A DNA stretch of 64,000 nucleotides from Lentibacillus siamensis (GTDB lineage: Bacteria > Bacillota > Bacilli > Bacillales > Amphibacillaceae). Positions 9,613-17,322 of this stretch are shown here, piece after piece (positions within the stretch are counted from its first letter, which is position 1; each line of letters starts with the position of its first letter). Location: NCBI RefSeq assembly GCF_039522605.1, contig NZ_BAAADS010000025.1, positions 372,001 through 436,000 of the forward strand. The letters are read 5' to 3'. Below the pieces are notes generated by a model. The model was not told the origin of the DNA, searched no databases, and saw only the letters and a program-made list of their open reading frames with translations. The translations under genes and the position numbers were made by a program.

Positions 9613-10185
9613 TTAAGTTGTTTGAATTAAAGTTCGCGGCTGCTTGTAAAATAACAAAAACACCAGGACCGCAGATAATATAAATGACGGCAGCATATAG
9701 GAACCGTTGTAAAGCAGCGAATACAGCCAAACCGGTTGTCCATCAGGGGCCGCTTCCGCAAAGAATGCAATGCCGCCAGTAAAGTGTGCCAAAAAGCGTA
9801 ATCCTGAACCGATGAATACACCCAATGCAATATAAACGAAGCTGCTCTTTCCATTGTCATGATTAATAGCGTTCTGAACCGGTTTTGCAAAAGCGCCGGC
9901 CAATCCAAGGACTGTAAATGCCACAATGTAATCGAGAAATCCTTGTAATGGGGTCAATATATATCCGCCAAACAAGATTTGCAGCACACCCCACAAAAAT
10001 CCCGACAGCAGGCCGCCTTTCAATCCCCATCGGAATGCAACAATAAAAATTGGAATCATCGCAAACGAAACGGAACCGCCTTGCGCCCATATTTTAAATG
10101 ATAAAAATGGAATGGTATCCAGCAATAACGCCAGTGCTGTAAAAATAGGAACTTCCACCAAAAAAAGTGTACGCTTGGAGCGCAT
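9613..10185 (-). CDS. thiT: ECF thiamine transporter S component ThiT
   Basis: A 190-residue membrane protein with about six helices that binds thiamine for an energy-coupling-factor transporter. The family signature WAQGGSVSFAMIPIF (residues about 33-47) is intact, and a TPP riboswitch precedes the gene, which fixes the substrate. Shared EcfA/EcfT subunits are not in the window. The ATG at 10185 has an AAAGGGGAGG ribosome site that may be sequestered by the leader RNA. The gene ends at its own hairpin terminator. Confidence 0.93.
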   Translation of the reverse strand: MRSKRTLFLVEVPIFTALALLLDTIPFLSFKIWAQGGSVSFAMIPIFIVAFRWGLKGGLLSGFLWGVLQILFGGYILTPLQGFLDYIVAFTVLGLAGAFAKPVQNAINHDNGKSSFVYIALGVFIGSGLRFLAHFTGGIAFFAEAAPDGQPVWLYSLLYNGSYMLPSFILSAVLVFLLFYKQPRTLIQTT

Positions 10186-10321
10186 TCAATCTACCTCCCC
10201 TTTCCCATCGGCAAAAACTGCCGGATGGAATTTTTTACACAAAAAAGGCAATGCCAAGGGGAAGCTTCCTGATGGGGAATCCACTCACATTACAGTTTTA
10301 ATCCATCAAAAAAAGCCACCA

Positions 10322-10398
10322 TCCCTACGCTAGTATTAACTAACAGGTTCGAAGGGTAAGAACAATTTCTCGTTCACTCTCAGCCAATCGGCTCCCCC
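10322..10398 (-). promoter_or_regulatory. TPP riboswitch (THI element)
   Basis: Read on the minus strand the element has the conserved blocks GGGGAGC, GGCTGAGA, ACCCTT, AACCTGTTA and GCGTAGGGA in the right order. It ends about 137 bp before the thiT start. No intrinsic terminator is evident in between. Instead CTTCCCCTT (10256-10264) can pair with the thiT ribosome site (about 10195-10203), which suggests translational control. Confidence 0.93.
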
Positions 10399-10412
10399 TG
10401 CAGGCTTCTATT

Positions 10413-10509
10413 AATCTGCCTTTTAGCAGTTAAGAGTATAAAACTCCCTTACTGCATAAGTGTAACGAAGGCTGTCACCAAAAGCTTGGTGACAACCAAG
10501 TTTTCTAAT
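10413..10509 (-). repeat. Interspersed hairpin repeat, copy A
   Basis: Read on the minus strand this matches the five-copy family: TAGAAAACTTGGTTGTCACC, a short loop, GGTGACAGCC, then GTTACACTTATGCAGTAA and a TTTTATAC tail. It lies between the end of the oligopeptidase gene and the TPP leader. Confidence 0.85.
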
Positions 10510-10555
10510 GTTATTTGTATTATAACCTAACTGAATGGTAATAACAAACGGATTG

Positions 10556-12340
10556 TTATAGTTTCAAAAATTCATTTACATCGTTCACACAGAGTGAGAT
10601 CGCGCTTTCCCAGAAATCCGGCTTTGTCAAATCAACATTCAAATGCTTGGCAGCTAAATCTTCCACCGTCATACGGCCGGTATCACGAAGCAGCGCAATA
10701 TAATCATCTTCAAAATTGCCCCCCAATTCCTGTGCATGTGCGTAAATGCCAAGACTGAACAAGTACCCGAACGTATACGGGAAATTATAAAATGGAACAC
10801 CGGTGATATGAAAATGCAGTTTGGAAGCCCAGAAAGTCGGATCATATTCTTCCAAGGCATCTCCATACGCATCTTTCTGTGCATCAATCATTAATTCATT
10901 TAAACGCTCTACTGGAACCATTCCCTGCTTCCGTTCCTCATAAAACCTTCGTTCAAAATTAAACCTAGCCTGGATATTCATGAAAAAGGCGATACTGCGC
11001 TGAATTTTTGTCTCCAGCAATTCCTTTTTTTCCTTTGTGTTCCGTGCATTTTTAACAGATGCATCGGCAACAATCATCTCAGCAAACGTGGAAGCAGTTT
11101 CTGCCACATTCATTGCATAACTTTGATTCAATCCATGTATATCATTCATAACATGCTGATGATATGCATGGCCAAGTTCGTGTGCCAAAGTTGCGATATT
11201 GGATGATGTACCGGAATATGTCATAAAAATCCGCGTTTGTTTACTTTCCGGAAAACTCGTGCAAAACCCACCGGGGCGCTTGCCAGGGCGATCTTCCGCT
11301 TCAATCCATTGTTTTTCAAAAGCCATCTGTGCAAAATCAGCCATTTTAGGACTGAACTTACTGAACTGCTCGACAATAAAATTGGCTCCATCCGTATACG
11401 GTGTTTTTTTCACAGTTTCCGAGAGCGGAGCACCAATATCATACATACTCAGTTTGTTAAGACCAAGAAGTTCCGCCTTTTTTTCCAGAAATGCCGTGAA
11501 ATGGTGCTTATTCCGGTTGATTGCACCCCACATCGCATCAAGCGTTTCCTGTTGCATACGGTTTATAGCAAGCGGCTCCTTTAGCACATGCTTCCAGTTA
11601 CGATGTTTGTATGTCTGCAACCGAAATCCGGCAAGGTGATTCAATGTCTGTCCAAAAAAATCAGCATTCTCCTCCCATGCCTTGCCCAAATGTTTGAAAA
11701 CATGCTTTCTGACGGAACGATCCGGATCACCCAATTTATTAGATGCCTGACCGACAGAATAATAGTTCGTTCCGCCATCTTCCTCAATTTCAACACTAAT
11801 TTTTGCTGTCACTGTATCGTACATCTGGCTCCAGGCATGATATCCATCAACGGATAAATCATTAATCAGTTTTTCTTCGTCTTCCGACAACTTTTCATTT
11901 GCATTATGCCGATATTCATTTAATACAAAAGCCAAGTCTTGAATTTCCGGATCAGTTAGCAGTTCATCCCACTTTTCATCGTGAATAACTGTTAATTTCT
12001 GTTCAAAGTGTGTTTTTACAGCTTCCATTTCCGCGCGCAGTTCACTTCTTTTTCCAACCAGCAGACTTGCTTTCTTATCATGAACATCCTGTGCATTGAT
12101 ATAGCTGATGAATGCAAATGCTTCCCCCATTTTATTTTGTGTATCCTCAAGTAAATCAGCCATTTTCTTTATTTCTTCAGAACGATTTATCTGAACCGGA
12201 TCAAATTTCTCAACCGCATTCGCAAGCGCTTGCAAATCCTTTTTGATATCACTCATATATGTATGTAATTCTGTGGAGTCACTTCCCCCTGGAAAAATCA
12301 CATCAATATCCCATGCAGGGTTATACGTTATTCGCTGCAT
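10556..12340 (-). CDS. pepF: M3 family oligoendopeptidase F
   Basis: A 594-residue cytoplasmic zinc peptidase that hydrolyses oligopeptides. The HELGHAYH zinc-binding motif lies near residue 388, followed by the downstream glutamate helix of thimet-type peptidases. N-terminal residues 1-120 form the PepF helical domain, and the C-terminal FHITGVPFYNFPYTFGYLFS block closes the active site. The ATG at 12340 has GGGGAG 5 bp upstream; a TTG one codon earlier is an alternative. It is a single gene. Confidence 0.92.
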   Translation of the reverse strand: MQRITYNPAWDIDVIFPGGSDSTELHTYMSDIKKDLQALANAVEKFDPVQINRSEEIKKMADLLEDTQNKMGEAFAFISYINAQDVHDKKASLLVGKRSELRAEMEAVKTHFEQKLTVIHDEKWDELLTDPEIQDLAFVLNEYRHNANEKLSEDEEKLINDLSVDGYHAWSQMYDTVTAKISVEIEEDGGTNYYSVGQASNKLGDPDRSVRKHVFKHLGKAWEENADFFGQTLNHLAGFRLQTYKHRNWKHVLKEPLAINRMQQETLDAMWGAINRNKHHFTAFLEKKAELLGLNKLSMYDIGAPLSETVKKTPYTDGANFIVEQFSKFSPKMADFAQMAFEKQWIEAEDRPGKRPGGFCTSFPESKQTRIFMTYSGTSSNIATLAHELGHAYHQHVMNDIHGLNQSYAMNVAETASTFAEMIVADASVKNARNTKEKKELLETKIQRSIAFFMNIQARFNFERRFYEERKQGMVPVERLNELMIDAQKDAYGDALEEYDPTFWASKLHFHITGVPFYNFPYTFGYLFSLGIYAHAQELGGNFEDDYIALLRDTGRMTVEDLAAKHLNVDLTKPDFWESAISLCVNDVNEFLKL

Positions 12341-12625
12341 CAAATCTCCCCTTTTTTGTTTATAATTTTCTATATATTTAGTATAGCGAAAAACTTATCA
12401 TTGTTCAGTAGTCATTATGACCTAATAATTTTAAGCCCGGAATAATCCAGGCTTTTGGTTGATGAATTGAAGTGCGATAACACGAAGAGGCTCATCAGCC
12501 GCCCACGGTAAAGCAGACACAGCGAAAGTGGTTTTCTTGAGCTGATGTCGCACTTATGCTGGAAGTGAAAGCGACGTGTATTTCCGCAGCGGCGGTAGAA
12601 CATAATACTGTGTTCTACTACAAAA
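12341..12625. other. Intergenic region with repeat
   Basis: This gap between pepF and the amidase gene holds a weak hairpin at 12428-12458 (AAGCCTGG ... CCGGGCTT on the minus strand, followed by a short AT-rich tail) that may end the amidase transcript, and one copy of the GCACTTATGCTGG repeat. No gene with a ribosome site was seen. Confidence 0.5.
12550..12616 (+). repeat. Second interspersed repeat, copy 1
   Basis: The segment starting GCACTTATGCTGGAAGTGAA is identical over 43 bp to one at 22929 and near-identical for about 25 bp more. It begins with GCACTTATG, the same module that follows the hairpin in the five-copy family. Confidence 0.85.
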
Positions 12626-13444
12626 TTACGACAATGCAGCGCCGGTTGATGGGTGTGCGTATATTTGTACTTTTCCGAAGTCACGTGTTTGAATGATGTA
12701 GACATGCGGCTCTGGGTTACTCAGGACTTCATACGTGAGACCGCCAAATTTTGCTGGCCGCAGGAACCCTTTCTCATTCCCTTTGACAGGCGCAACTTTC
12801 AATGGATAAACCCGCCATGATTTTGCCTTTGACGGCAGCTGGAGAAATTTTTTTCGTTCCTCTTCAGCAGTTGCTTTTCCACTTACCTTTCTATACGGAT
12901 GACTGATATACAGGCAAAATGCTTTCACTATCGCTTCAGCATACTTTTTCCAGTGCTGTTTCAGTTGACGCACATCATCTGCCGTTGAATCAGCGAAACC
13001 GTATTCGATAATAACTGTTTTTACGCGTCCGGTATTACGATTCATATAATAAAAGTCCAACTGAGGATTCCCGGGCAATGCCCGTGTAAAGATTCTCCGC
13101 ACATTTTGGCCGGCATTACGAAGACCATTCGCAAGCTGCTCTGGAAAATCTTTATCCCCATAAATCGAATGAATCATTTCTGTGCCGTCACCGCCACCTG
13201 CATTGATATGATTGGAAAGGCAATATTCCGCACCGCTCGCACGTACCATTCGAGTCCGGTTTGCCGGAAACAGTGTCACATCTCTTTCTCTCGTAAGTGT
13301 AACCGGTATCCCAAGTTCTTTAAATCGTTCATACTGATAAAGCGAAATGGATAAATTCAGGTTTTTTTCAGTCCAGTGACTGTTCGATCCGCCGCCAGGA
13401 TCCCTTCCGCCATGTCCCGGATCAATAATAAGTATTGGTTTCAT
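12626..13444 (-). CDS. N-acetylmuramoyl-L-alanine amidase (Amidase_3)
   Basis: A 272-residue zinc amidase that cleaves the amide bond between N-acetylmuramic acid and L-alanine in peptidoglycan. Catalytic-domain motifs are DPGHGG (near 6-11), a glutamate in WTEKN, SNHINAG and IIEYGF. A C-terminal region of about 70 residues after residue 195 looks like a wall-binding or SH3-like domain. There is no signal peptide, as in sporulation or phage-type amidases such as CwlC, which are released by lysis. ATG 13444 has AAGGAGG upstream. No phage genes flank it, so a mother-cell lysis role is more likely than a prophage endolysin. Confidence 0.88.
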   Translation of the reverse strand: MKPILIIDPGHGGRDPGGGSNSHWTEKNLNLSISLYQYERFKELGIPVTLTRERDVTLFPANRTRMVRASGAEYCLSNHINAGGGDGTEMIHSIYGDKDFPEQLANGLRNAGQNVRRIFTRALPGNPQLDFYYMNRNTGRVKTVIIEYGFADSTADDVRQLKQHWKKYAEAIVKAFCLYISHPYRKVSGKATAEEERKKFLQLPSKAKSWRVYPLKVAPVKGNEKGFLRPAKFGGLTYEVLSNPEPHVYIIQTRDFGKVQIYAHPSTGAALS

Positions 13445-13592
13445 GTTACTCCTCCTTTTCATTTATAGAGGAGGAAATTGTGATTACCTGTTCATCTATA
13501 GTATCGGACGCAAGGCGTAAAAGGTGGCAAGCATCTCTAAAGTAAAAAGTCCTCCAGCAGATTTAGCTTGTCTATCTCACTAAACCGGGTAT

Positions 13593-13619
13593 AAAAAACC
13601 CCCACAAAATTGTGAGGGA
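13593..13619 (-). terminator. Terminator of the DUF6884 operon
   Basis: On the minus strand CCCTCACAA and TTGTGGGGG form a stem with a 2-4 nt loop followed by six T residues, 7 bp past the small membrane protein stop. Confidence 0.85.
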
Positions 13620-13625
13620 TCTGGA

Positions 13626-13949
13626 TTACTGCCGGTTGCGCTGAACCGGCAGTAATCCATTCGATATCTTATAAACAACTGCACTGAATGCTATTACACC
13701 ACTGATCATCACAAAGAAGGCATAAACAACCTTAACAATGACATCAACAAACCAGCTGGACGATAAATCTGACAAGTAGTTTACACCGAAATAAAAGAGG
13801 CTTCCAAAAATAGCAATCGCCACCAAAAACGTAATCAGAACCCCCATATTCTGGAGGAAGGACAATTTCCTGAAAGTGTCCCTGTGCTTATATGTTATGT
13901 AAATCATGTAGATGAGTAAAACTGCAATAATAAATGTCATTCGATCCAT
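13626..13949 (-). CDS. Small four-helix membrane protein
   Basis: A 107-residue protein with three to four hydrophobic segments (about residues 5-20, 33-55, 65-95) and a basic C-terminus. I do not recognise the family. The start is 2 bp past the DUF6884 stop, so the two are translated from one message and may act together. The ATG at 13949 has a weak AGGAG-like site inside the upstream gene. Confidence 0.65.
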   Translation of the reverse strand: MDRMTFIIAVLLIYMIYITYKHRDTFRKLSFLQNMGVLITFLVAIAIFGSLFYFGVNYLSDLSSSWFVDVIVKVVYAFFVMISGVIAFSAVVYKISNGLLPVQRNRQ

Positions 13950-13951
13950 AT

Positions 13952-14425
13952 TTACGAACTCCTGTCCTTCATGTGAATTGGCTCATTTTCCTGAACCGCC
14001 TTTTTCAGTGCCTGCTGCATGTAGCCTATACCGCTGTACTGCAGTAATGGATAGATTCGTCGGTGATCACTATCAAAAACACTGTTTATAACCGGTTTGT
14101 ACTTTTTGCCAGTCAGTACCACCAGCATGTCAAACTGATCAAGCTGTTTTTTTCTTACCTGCGCCCGTAAATTGTCACCGGTTATAATTTCATCACTTTT
14201 TTGATTAAATGTAACATTATATTGTCCGGGAACAATATCCTCTGGAAACAGAAATCCATGCTTGGCCGATAAAACCACCCAGGCATCGGTAAACGCCTCG
14301 GCATAGTTACGGCACAAATGGTGTAATGTACCAATGTACGCTTCTCGGGCCGTTACCGCTCCAGTATTTTCATATCTGTCCCAGATCTTTTTTCTGCCAC
14401 AAGGTATGACGCTTAATTGTTTCAT
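13952..14425 (-). CDS. DUF6884 domain protein
   Basis: A 157-residue soluble protein of the DUF6884 family. Conserved features are the N-terminal IPCGRKKIW motif and the VLSAKHGFL segment, seen in proteins that occur alone or in modification and defence settings. The fold is thought to resemble a YaaA or nucleotide-binding alpha/beta domain, but the reaction is not known. It heads a two-gene unit with a small membrane protein. The ATG at 14425 is preceded by AAGAGGG. Confidence 0.75.
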   Translation of the reverse strand: MKQLSVIPCGRKKIWDRYENTGAVTAREAYIGTLHHLCRNYAEAFTDAWVVLSAKHGFLFPEDIVPGQYNVTFNQKSDEIITGDNLRAQVRKKQLDQFDMLVVLTGKKYKPVINSVFDSDHRRIYPLLQYSGIGYMQQALKKAVQENEPIHMKDRSS

Positions 14426-14531
14426 AACTTAAACCCTCTTTTTTATTTTAGTATAGCATGGCAGAAATGTTTATGACTATCAATAAACGGGTATAACTTA
14501 TTTTGAAATCAAAATTTTTTCTTGTAATTAC

Positions 14532-14560
14532 TTGACATTAGCAATTTATAATTATATACT
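14532..14560 (+). promoter_or_regulatory. Sigma-A promoter of the YceI gene
   Basis: TTGACA (14532-14537) and TATACT (14555-14560) are separated by 17 bp, close to the ideal vegetative promoter. The start codon is 44 bp further on. Confidence 0.85.
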
Positions 14561-14581
14561 TAGTTACATAAAGTAAGTATA
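14555..14581. promoter_or_regulatory. Inverted repeat operator over the YceI promoter
   Basis: TATACTTA and TAAGTATA are perfect inverted arms 11 bp apart. The left arm contains the -10 box, so a bound repressor would block transcription. The size suits a MarR- or DUF24-type dimer, which is an inference from geometry. Confidence 0.6.
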
Positions 14582-14603
14582 TAGTTTTTTTGGAGGGATT
14601 ATC

Positions 14604-15137
14604 ATGACAAAAACAACGTATAATGTAGACACAGTTCACAGCGAACTAGGATTTCAGGTAAAACATATGATGATTTCAAAAGCAAAAGGTGCGTTCAACG
14701 ACTTTGATGCTGTTATTGAAGCTGATGTAGACAACCTGACTGATTCAAAAGTGGAGTTGACAATTGATGCAGCAAGTATTGACACGCGGAACAAAGATCG
14801 TGACGATCACTTGCGCTCAGCCGATTTCTTTGATGTGGAAAATCATCCAAAAGTCACGTTTAAAGCAACTGACGTCAAGAAAAAATCCGGAAATGATTAT
14901 GAAGTGACCGGTGACCTTACAATCCGCGGCACTACCAAACCGGTTACAGCTGATGTTACATTTGAAGGCGAAAGTAAAGATCCAATGAGCGGCGATACAG
15001 TTGCCGGATTCAGCGGTTCTGCTAAATTCAACCGTAAAGATTTCGGTCTGACCTGGAATGCTGCAGTGGAAACCGGCGGCGTACTTGTCGGCGAGGAAGT
15101 AAAAGTTAATTTTGAAATTGAAGCTCATAAAGCTTAA
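14604..15137 (+). CDS. YceI family lipid-binding protein
   Basis: A 177-residue beta-barrel protein of the YceI family, which binds polyisoprenoid or other lipids in a lipocalin-like pocket. Family signatures are YNVDTVHSELGFQVKHMMIS at the start, the DTRNKDRDDHLRSADFFD block near residues 56-73 and FSGSAKFNRKDFGLTWN near 134-150. There is no signal peptide, so it is cytoplasmic, as in related Bacilli and staphylococci. GGAGGG precedes the ATG. It is a single-gene unit with an ideal promoter, a likely operator and its own terminator, so it is probably induced by a specific stress. Confidence 0.92.
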   Translation: MTKTTYNVDTVHSELGFQVKHMMISKAKGAFNDFDAVIEADVDNLTDSKVELTIDAASIDTRNKDRDDHLRSADFFDVENHPKVTFKATDVKKKSGNDYEVTGDLTIRGTTKPVTADVTFEGESKDPMSGDTVAGFSGSAKFNRKDFGLTWNAAVETGGVLVGEEVKVNFEIEAHKA

Positions 15138-15151
15138 TAATTGCCTTAATG

Positions 15152-15190
15152 GAAGGGCGCCATTCTCTGAGTGGCGTCCTTCTTTTGTTT
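15152..15190 (+). terminator. Terminator of the YceI gene
   Basis: GAAGGGCGCCA pairs with TGGCGTCCTTC around a 9-nt loop and is followed by TTTTGTTT. Confidence 0.88.
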
Positions 15191-15258
15191 TACCTTCCCG
15201 CTTTTACGGGTATAGACTGATATACACATAAAATTTAGCAAAATAGGAGGCGTTTCAT

Positions 15259-17205
15259 TTGGCTTTGAATGTCGCAAAAAAGCTGATTAAGAATCATCTT
15301 GCATCAGGGGAAATGGACCCTGGCGAGGAAATCAGTTTAAAAATTGACCAGACATTAACACAGGATGCCACGGGAACCATGGTTATGCTTGAATTGGAAG
15401 CAATGAACCTGGATCGCGCGAAAACAGAGGCATCTGCCCAGTATGTCGACCACAACCTGATTCAGGAGGATAATAAAAACCCCGATGATCACCTGTTTCT
15501 GGAGAGTGCTGCACAACGGTTTGGATTGTACTACAGCCGTCCAGGTAATGGGGTCAGTCACCCTGTTCATATGCAACGGTTGGCCATACCAGGAAAAACA
15601 TTGCTCGGGTCCGACAGTCATACCTGTGCAAACGGCTGTATGGGAATGCTCGCAATGGGCGCCGGTGGAATTGACGTTGCCATGGCAATTGCGGGGGAAC
15701 CATTTTACATTAAAATGCCGGAAATTTTGGGTGTGAAATTAACCGGGGAACTTCCTGACTGGGTTAGTGCCAAAGATGTTATTCTGGAAATGCTCCGCCG
15801 TCATGATGTTAAAGGCGGGGTCGGAAAAATCATTGAATACTACGGACCTGGCCTTGATCAACTGTCAGCAATGGATCGGCACGTAATTGCCAATATGGGA
15901 GCAGAACTTGGGGCAACTGCCACTGTTTTTCCATCTGACCAGGAAGTTAAGCAATTTTTACGTTCACAAAACCGGGAAAACGACTGGATTGAACTTACTG
16001 CAGATAATGGCGCAACCTATGACTTGCATGACGAGATTAATTTATCGGATCTTGAACCATTGATTGCGAAACCATCAAGTCCGGGTAATGTCGTCCCTGT
16101 CAGAGAAATTGCCGGCACTCCCATTTACCAGTCCTACATCGGCTCATCCGCCAATCCGGGCTACCGGGATTTTGCTGTTGCCGCTGAAATCGTCAAAGGA
16201 CGGAAAGTAGCAAATGGTGTATCCTATGATATTAACCCTACTTCCAGACAAATGCTGACAAACCTAGTAAAAGAGATGCACATTGCCAGTCTTCTGCAAG
16301 CAGATGCCCGCCTCCATCAGGCCGGATGTAATGGCTGTATTGGGATGGGGCAGGCACCTGCGTCAGGACGAAACAGTCTGCGGACAACACCAAGAAACTT
16401 CCCCGGCAGATCCGGAACAAAAGAAGACAGTGTCTTTTTATGCAGCCCTGAAACTGCCGCAGTATCTGCACTGTTTGGCGAAGTTACCGATCCAAGAACA
16501 GCAGACTTTGCTTATCCGAAAGTGAAGGACCCGGCTGACCCGAATGTCGAGGAACAAATATTGGAAAAGCCACTTCCGCTTGACGAAGCACGGAAAGTTG
16601 AACTGACAAAAGGACCAAATATCGTATCCATTCCATCCATGGGTGATTTACCGGATTCACTGGAAATTCCGGTTATTTTAAAAGTCGGGGACAATATTTC
16701 AACGGATGAGATTTTAGCTGGCGGAGCACGGGTGCTTCCATACCGAAGCAATCTGCCGGCAATTAGTGAGTTTACCTTCGAAGGTGTCGACACCGGATAT
16801 GTTCAACGCGCGAAAGACACCAAAGAAAACAGCGGCCATGCAGTTGTTGGCGGTTACAATTATGGGCAAGGTTCAAGCCGGGAACACGCCGCACTGGCAC
16901 CACGATATTTGGGACTGAAAGTGGCACTTGTTAAAGACTTTGCACGCATACACTGGCAAAATCTTGTAAACTTCGGTGTGCTGCCGCTTACATTTTCCGA
17001 TGAAGCGGATTATGACAAACTGGCAGACGGAGATACCCTGAAATTGGATAATGTGCACGAGCAGCTCAAAAAGGACAACAGCAAAATGAAGGTCACGCTG
17101 AAAGATAAAAATGAAACCATTACCGTTGAGCACAATCTGTCACCTCGTCAGAAAGATATTTTGCTGGAAGGCGGCTTGATCAATTGGATTAAAAATAATG
17201 AATAA
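15259..17205 (+). CDS. Aconitate hydratase, short Aquifex-type
   Basis: A 648-residue iron-sulfur hydratase that isomerises citrate to isocitrate through aconitate. The large domain has GSDSHTCANG (cluster Cys near 123) and a second pair in GCNGCIGMGQA (near 355). The C-terminal swivelling domain has ISTDEILAGGARVLPYRSNL and NYGQGSSREHAA. It is about 250 residues shorter than the AcnA/CitB enzyme and belongs to the shorter Aquifex-like group. It starts with TTG at 15259, 8 bp after AGGAGG. A main CitB elsewhere in the genome is likely, so this may be an alternative or secondary hydratase. Confidence 0.88.
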   Translation: MALNVAKKLIKNHLASGEMDPGEEISLKIDQTLTQDATGTMVMLELEAMNLDRAKTEASAQYVDHNLIQEDNKNPDDHLFLESAAQRFGLYYSRPGNGVSHPVHMQRLAIPGKTLLGSDSHTCANGCMGMLAMGAGGIDVAMAIAGEPFYIKMPEILGVKLTGELPDWVSAKDVILEMLRRHDVKGGVGKIIEYYGPGLDQLSAMDRHVIANMGAELGATATVFPSDQEVKQFLRSQNRENDWIELTADNGATYDLHDEINLSDLEPLIAKPSSPGNVVPVREIAGTPIYQSYIGSSANPGYRDFAVAAEIVKGRKVANGVSYDINPTSRQMLTNLVKEMHIASLLQADARLHQAGCNGCIGMGQAPASGRNSLRTTPRNFPGRSGTKEDSVFLCSPETAAVSALFGEVTDPRTADFAYPKVKDPADPNVEEQILEKPLPLDEARKVELTKGPNIVSIPSMGDLPDSLEIPVILKVGDNISTDEILAGGARVLPYRSNLPAISEFTFEGVDTGYVQRAKDTKENSGHAVVGGYNYGQGSSREHAALAPRYLGLKVALVKDFARIHWQNLVNFGVLPLTFSDEADYDKLADGDTLKLDNVHEQLKKDNSKMKVTLKDKNETITVEHNLSPRQKDILLEGGLINWIKNNE

Positions 17206-17243
17206 AAAATTCATTGTACGCTAATGCAGTAAAAATTCTGCGC

Positions 17244-17280
17244 AAAAACGTGCGCTCCTGTCCCGGAGCGCACGTTTTTT
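17244..17280. terminator. Bidirectional terminator between aconitase and iron genes
   Basis: AAAACGTGCGCTCC and GGAGCGCACGTTTT form a 14-bp stem with a 6-nt loop, with T runs on both strands. It serves the convergent aconitase and siderophore permease genes. Confidence 0.88.
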
Positions 17281-17322
17281 AGATTGTCATGCCTATTTAG
17301 TATCAACCGTTCTACTTAACTG

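Noticed and set aside
12626..13444. Amidase as a prophage endolysin
   Set aside because: No phage structural, integrase or holin genes lie nearby; a sporulation autolysin fits better.
13952..14425. DUF6884 gene as part of a defence island
   Set aside because: Neighbours are ordinary housekeeping genes and no nuclease, methylase or other defence gene is linked.
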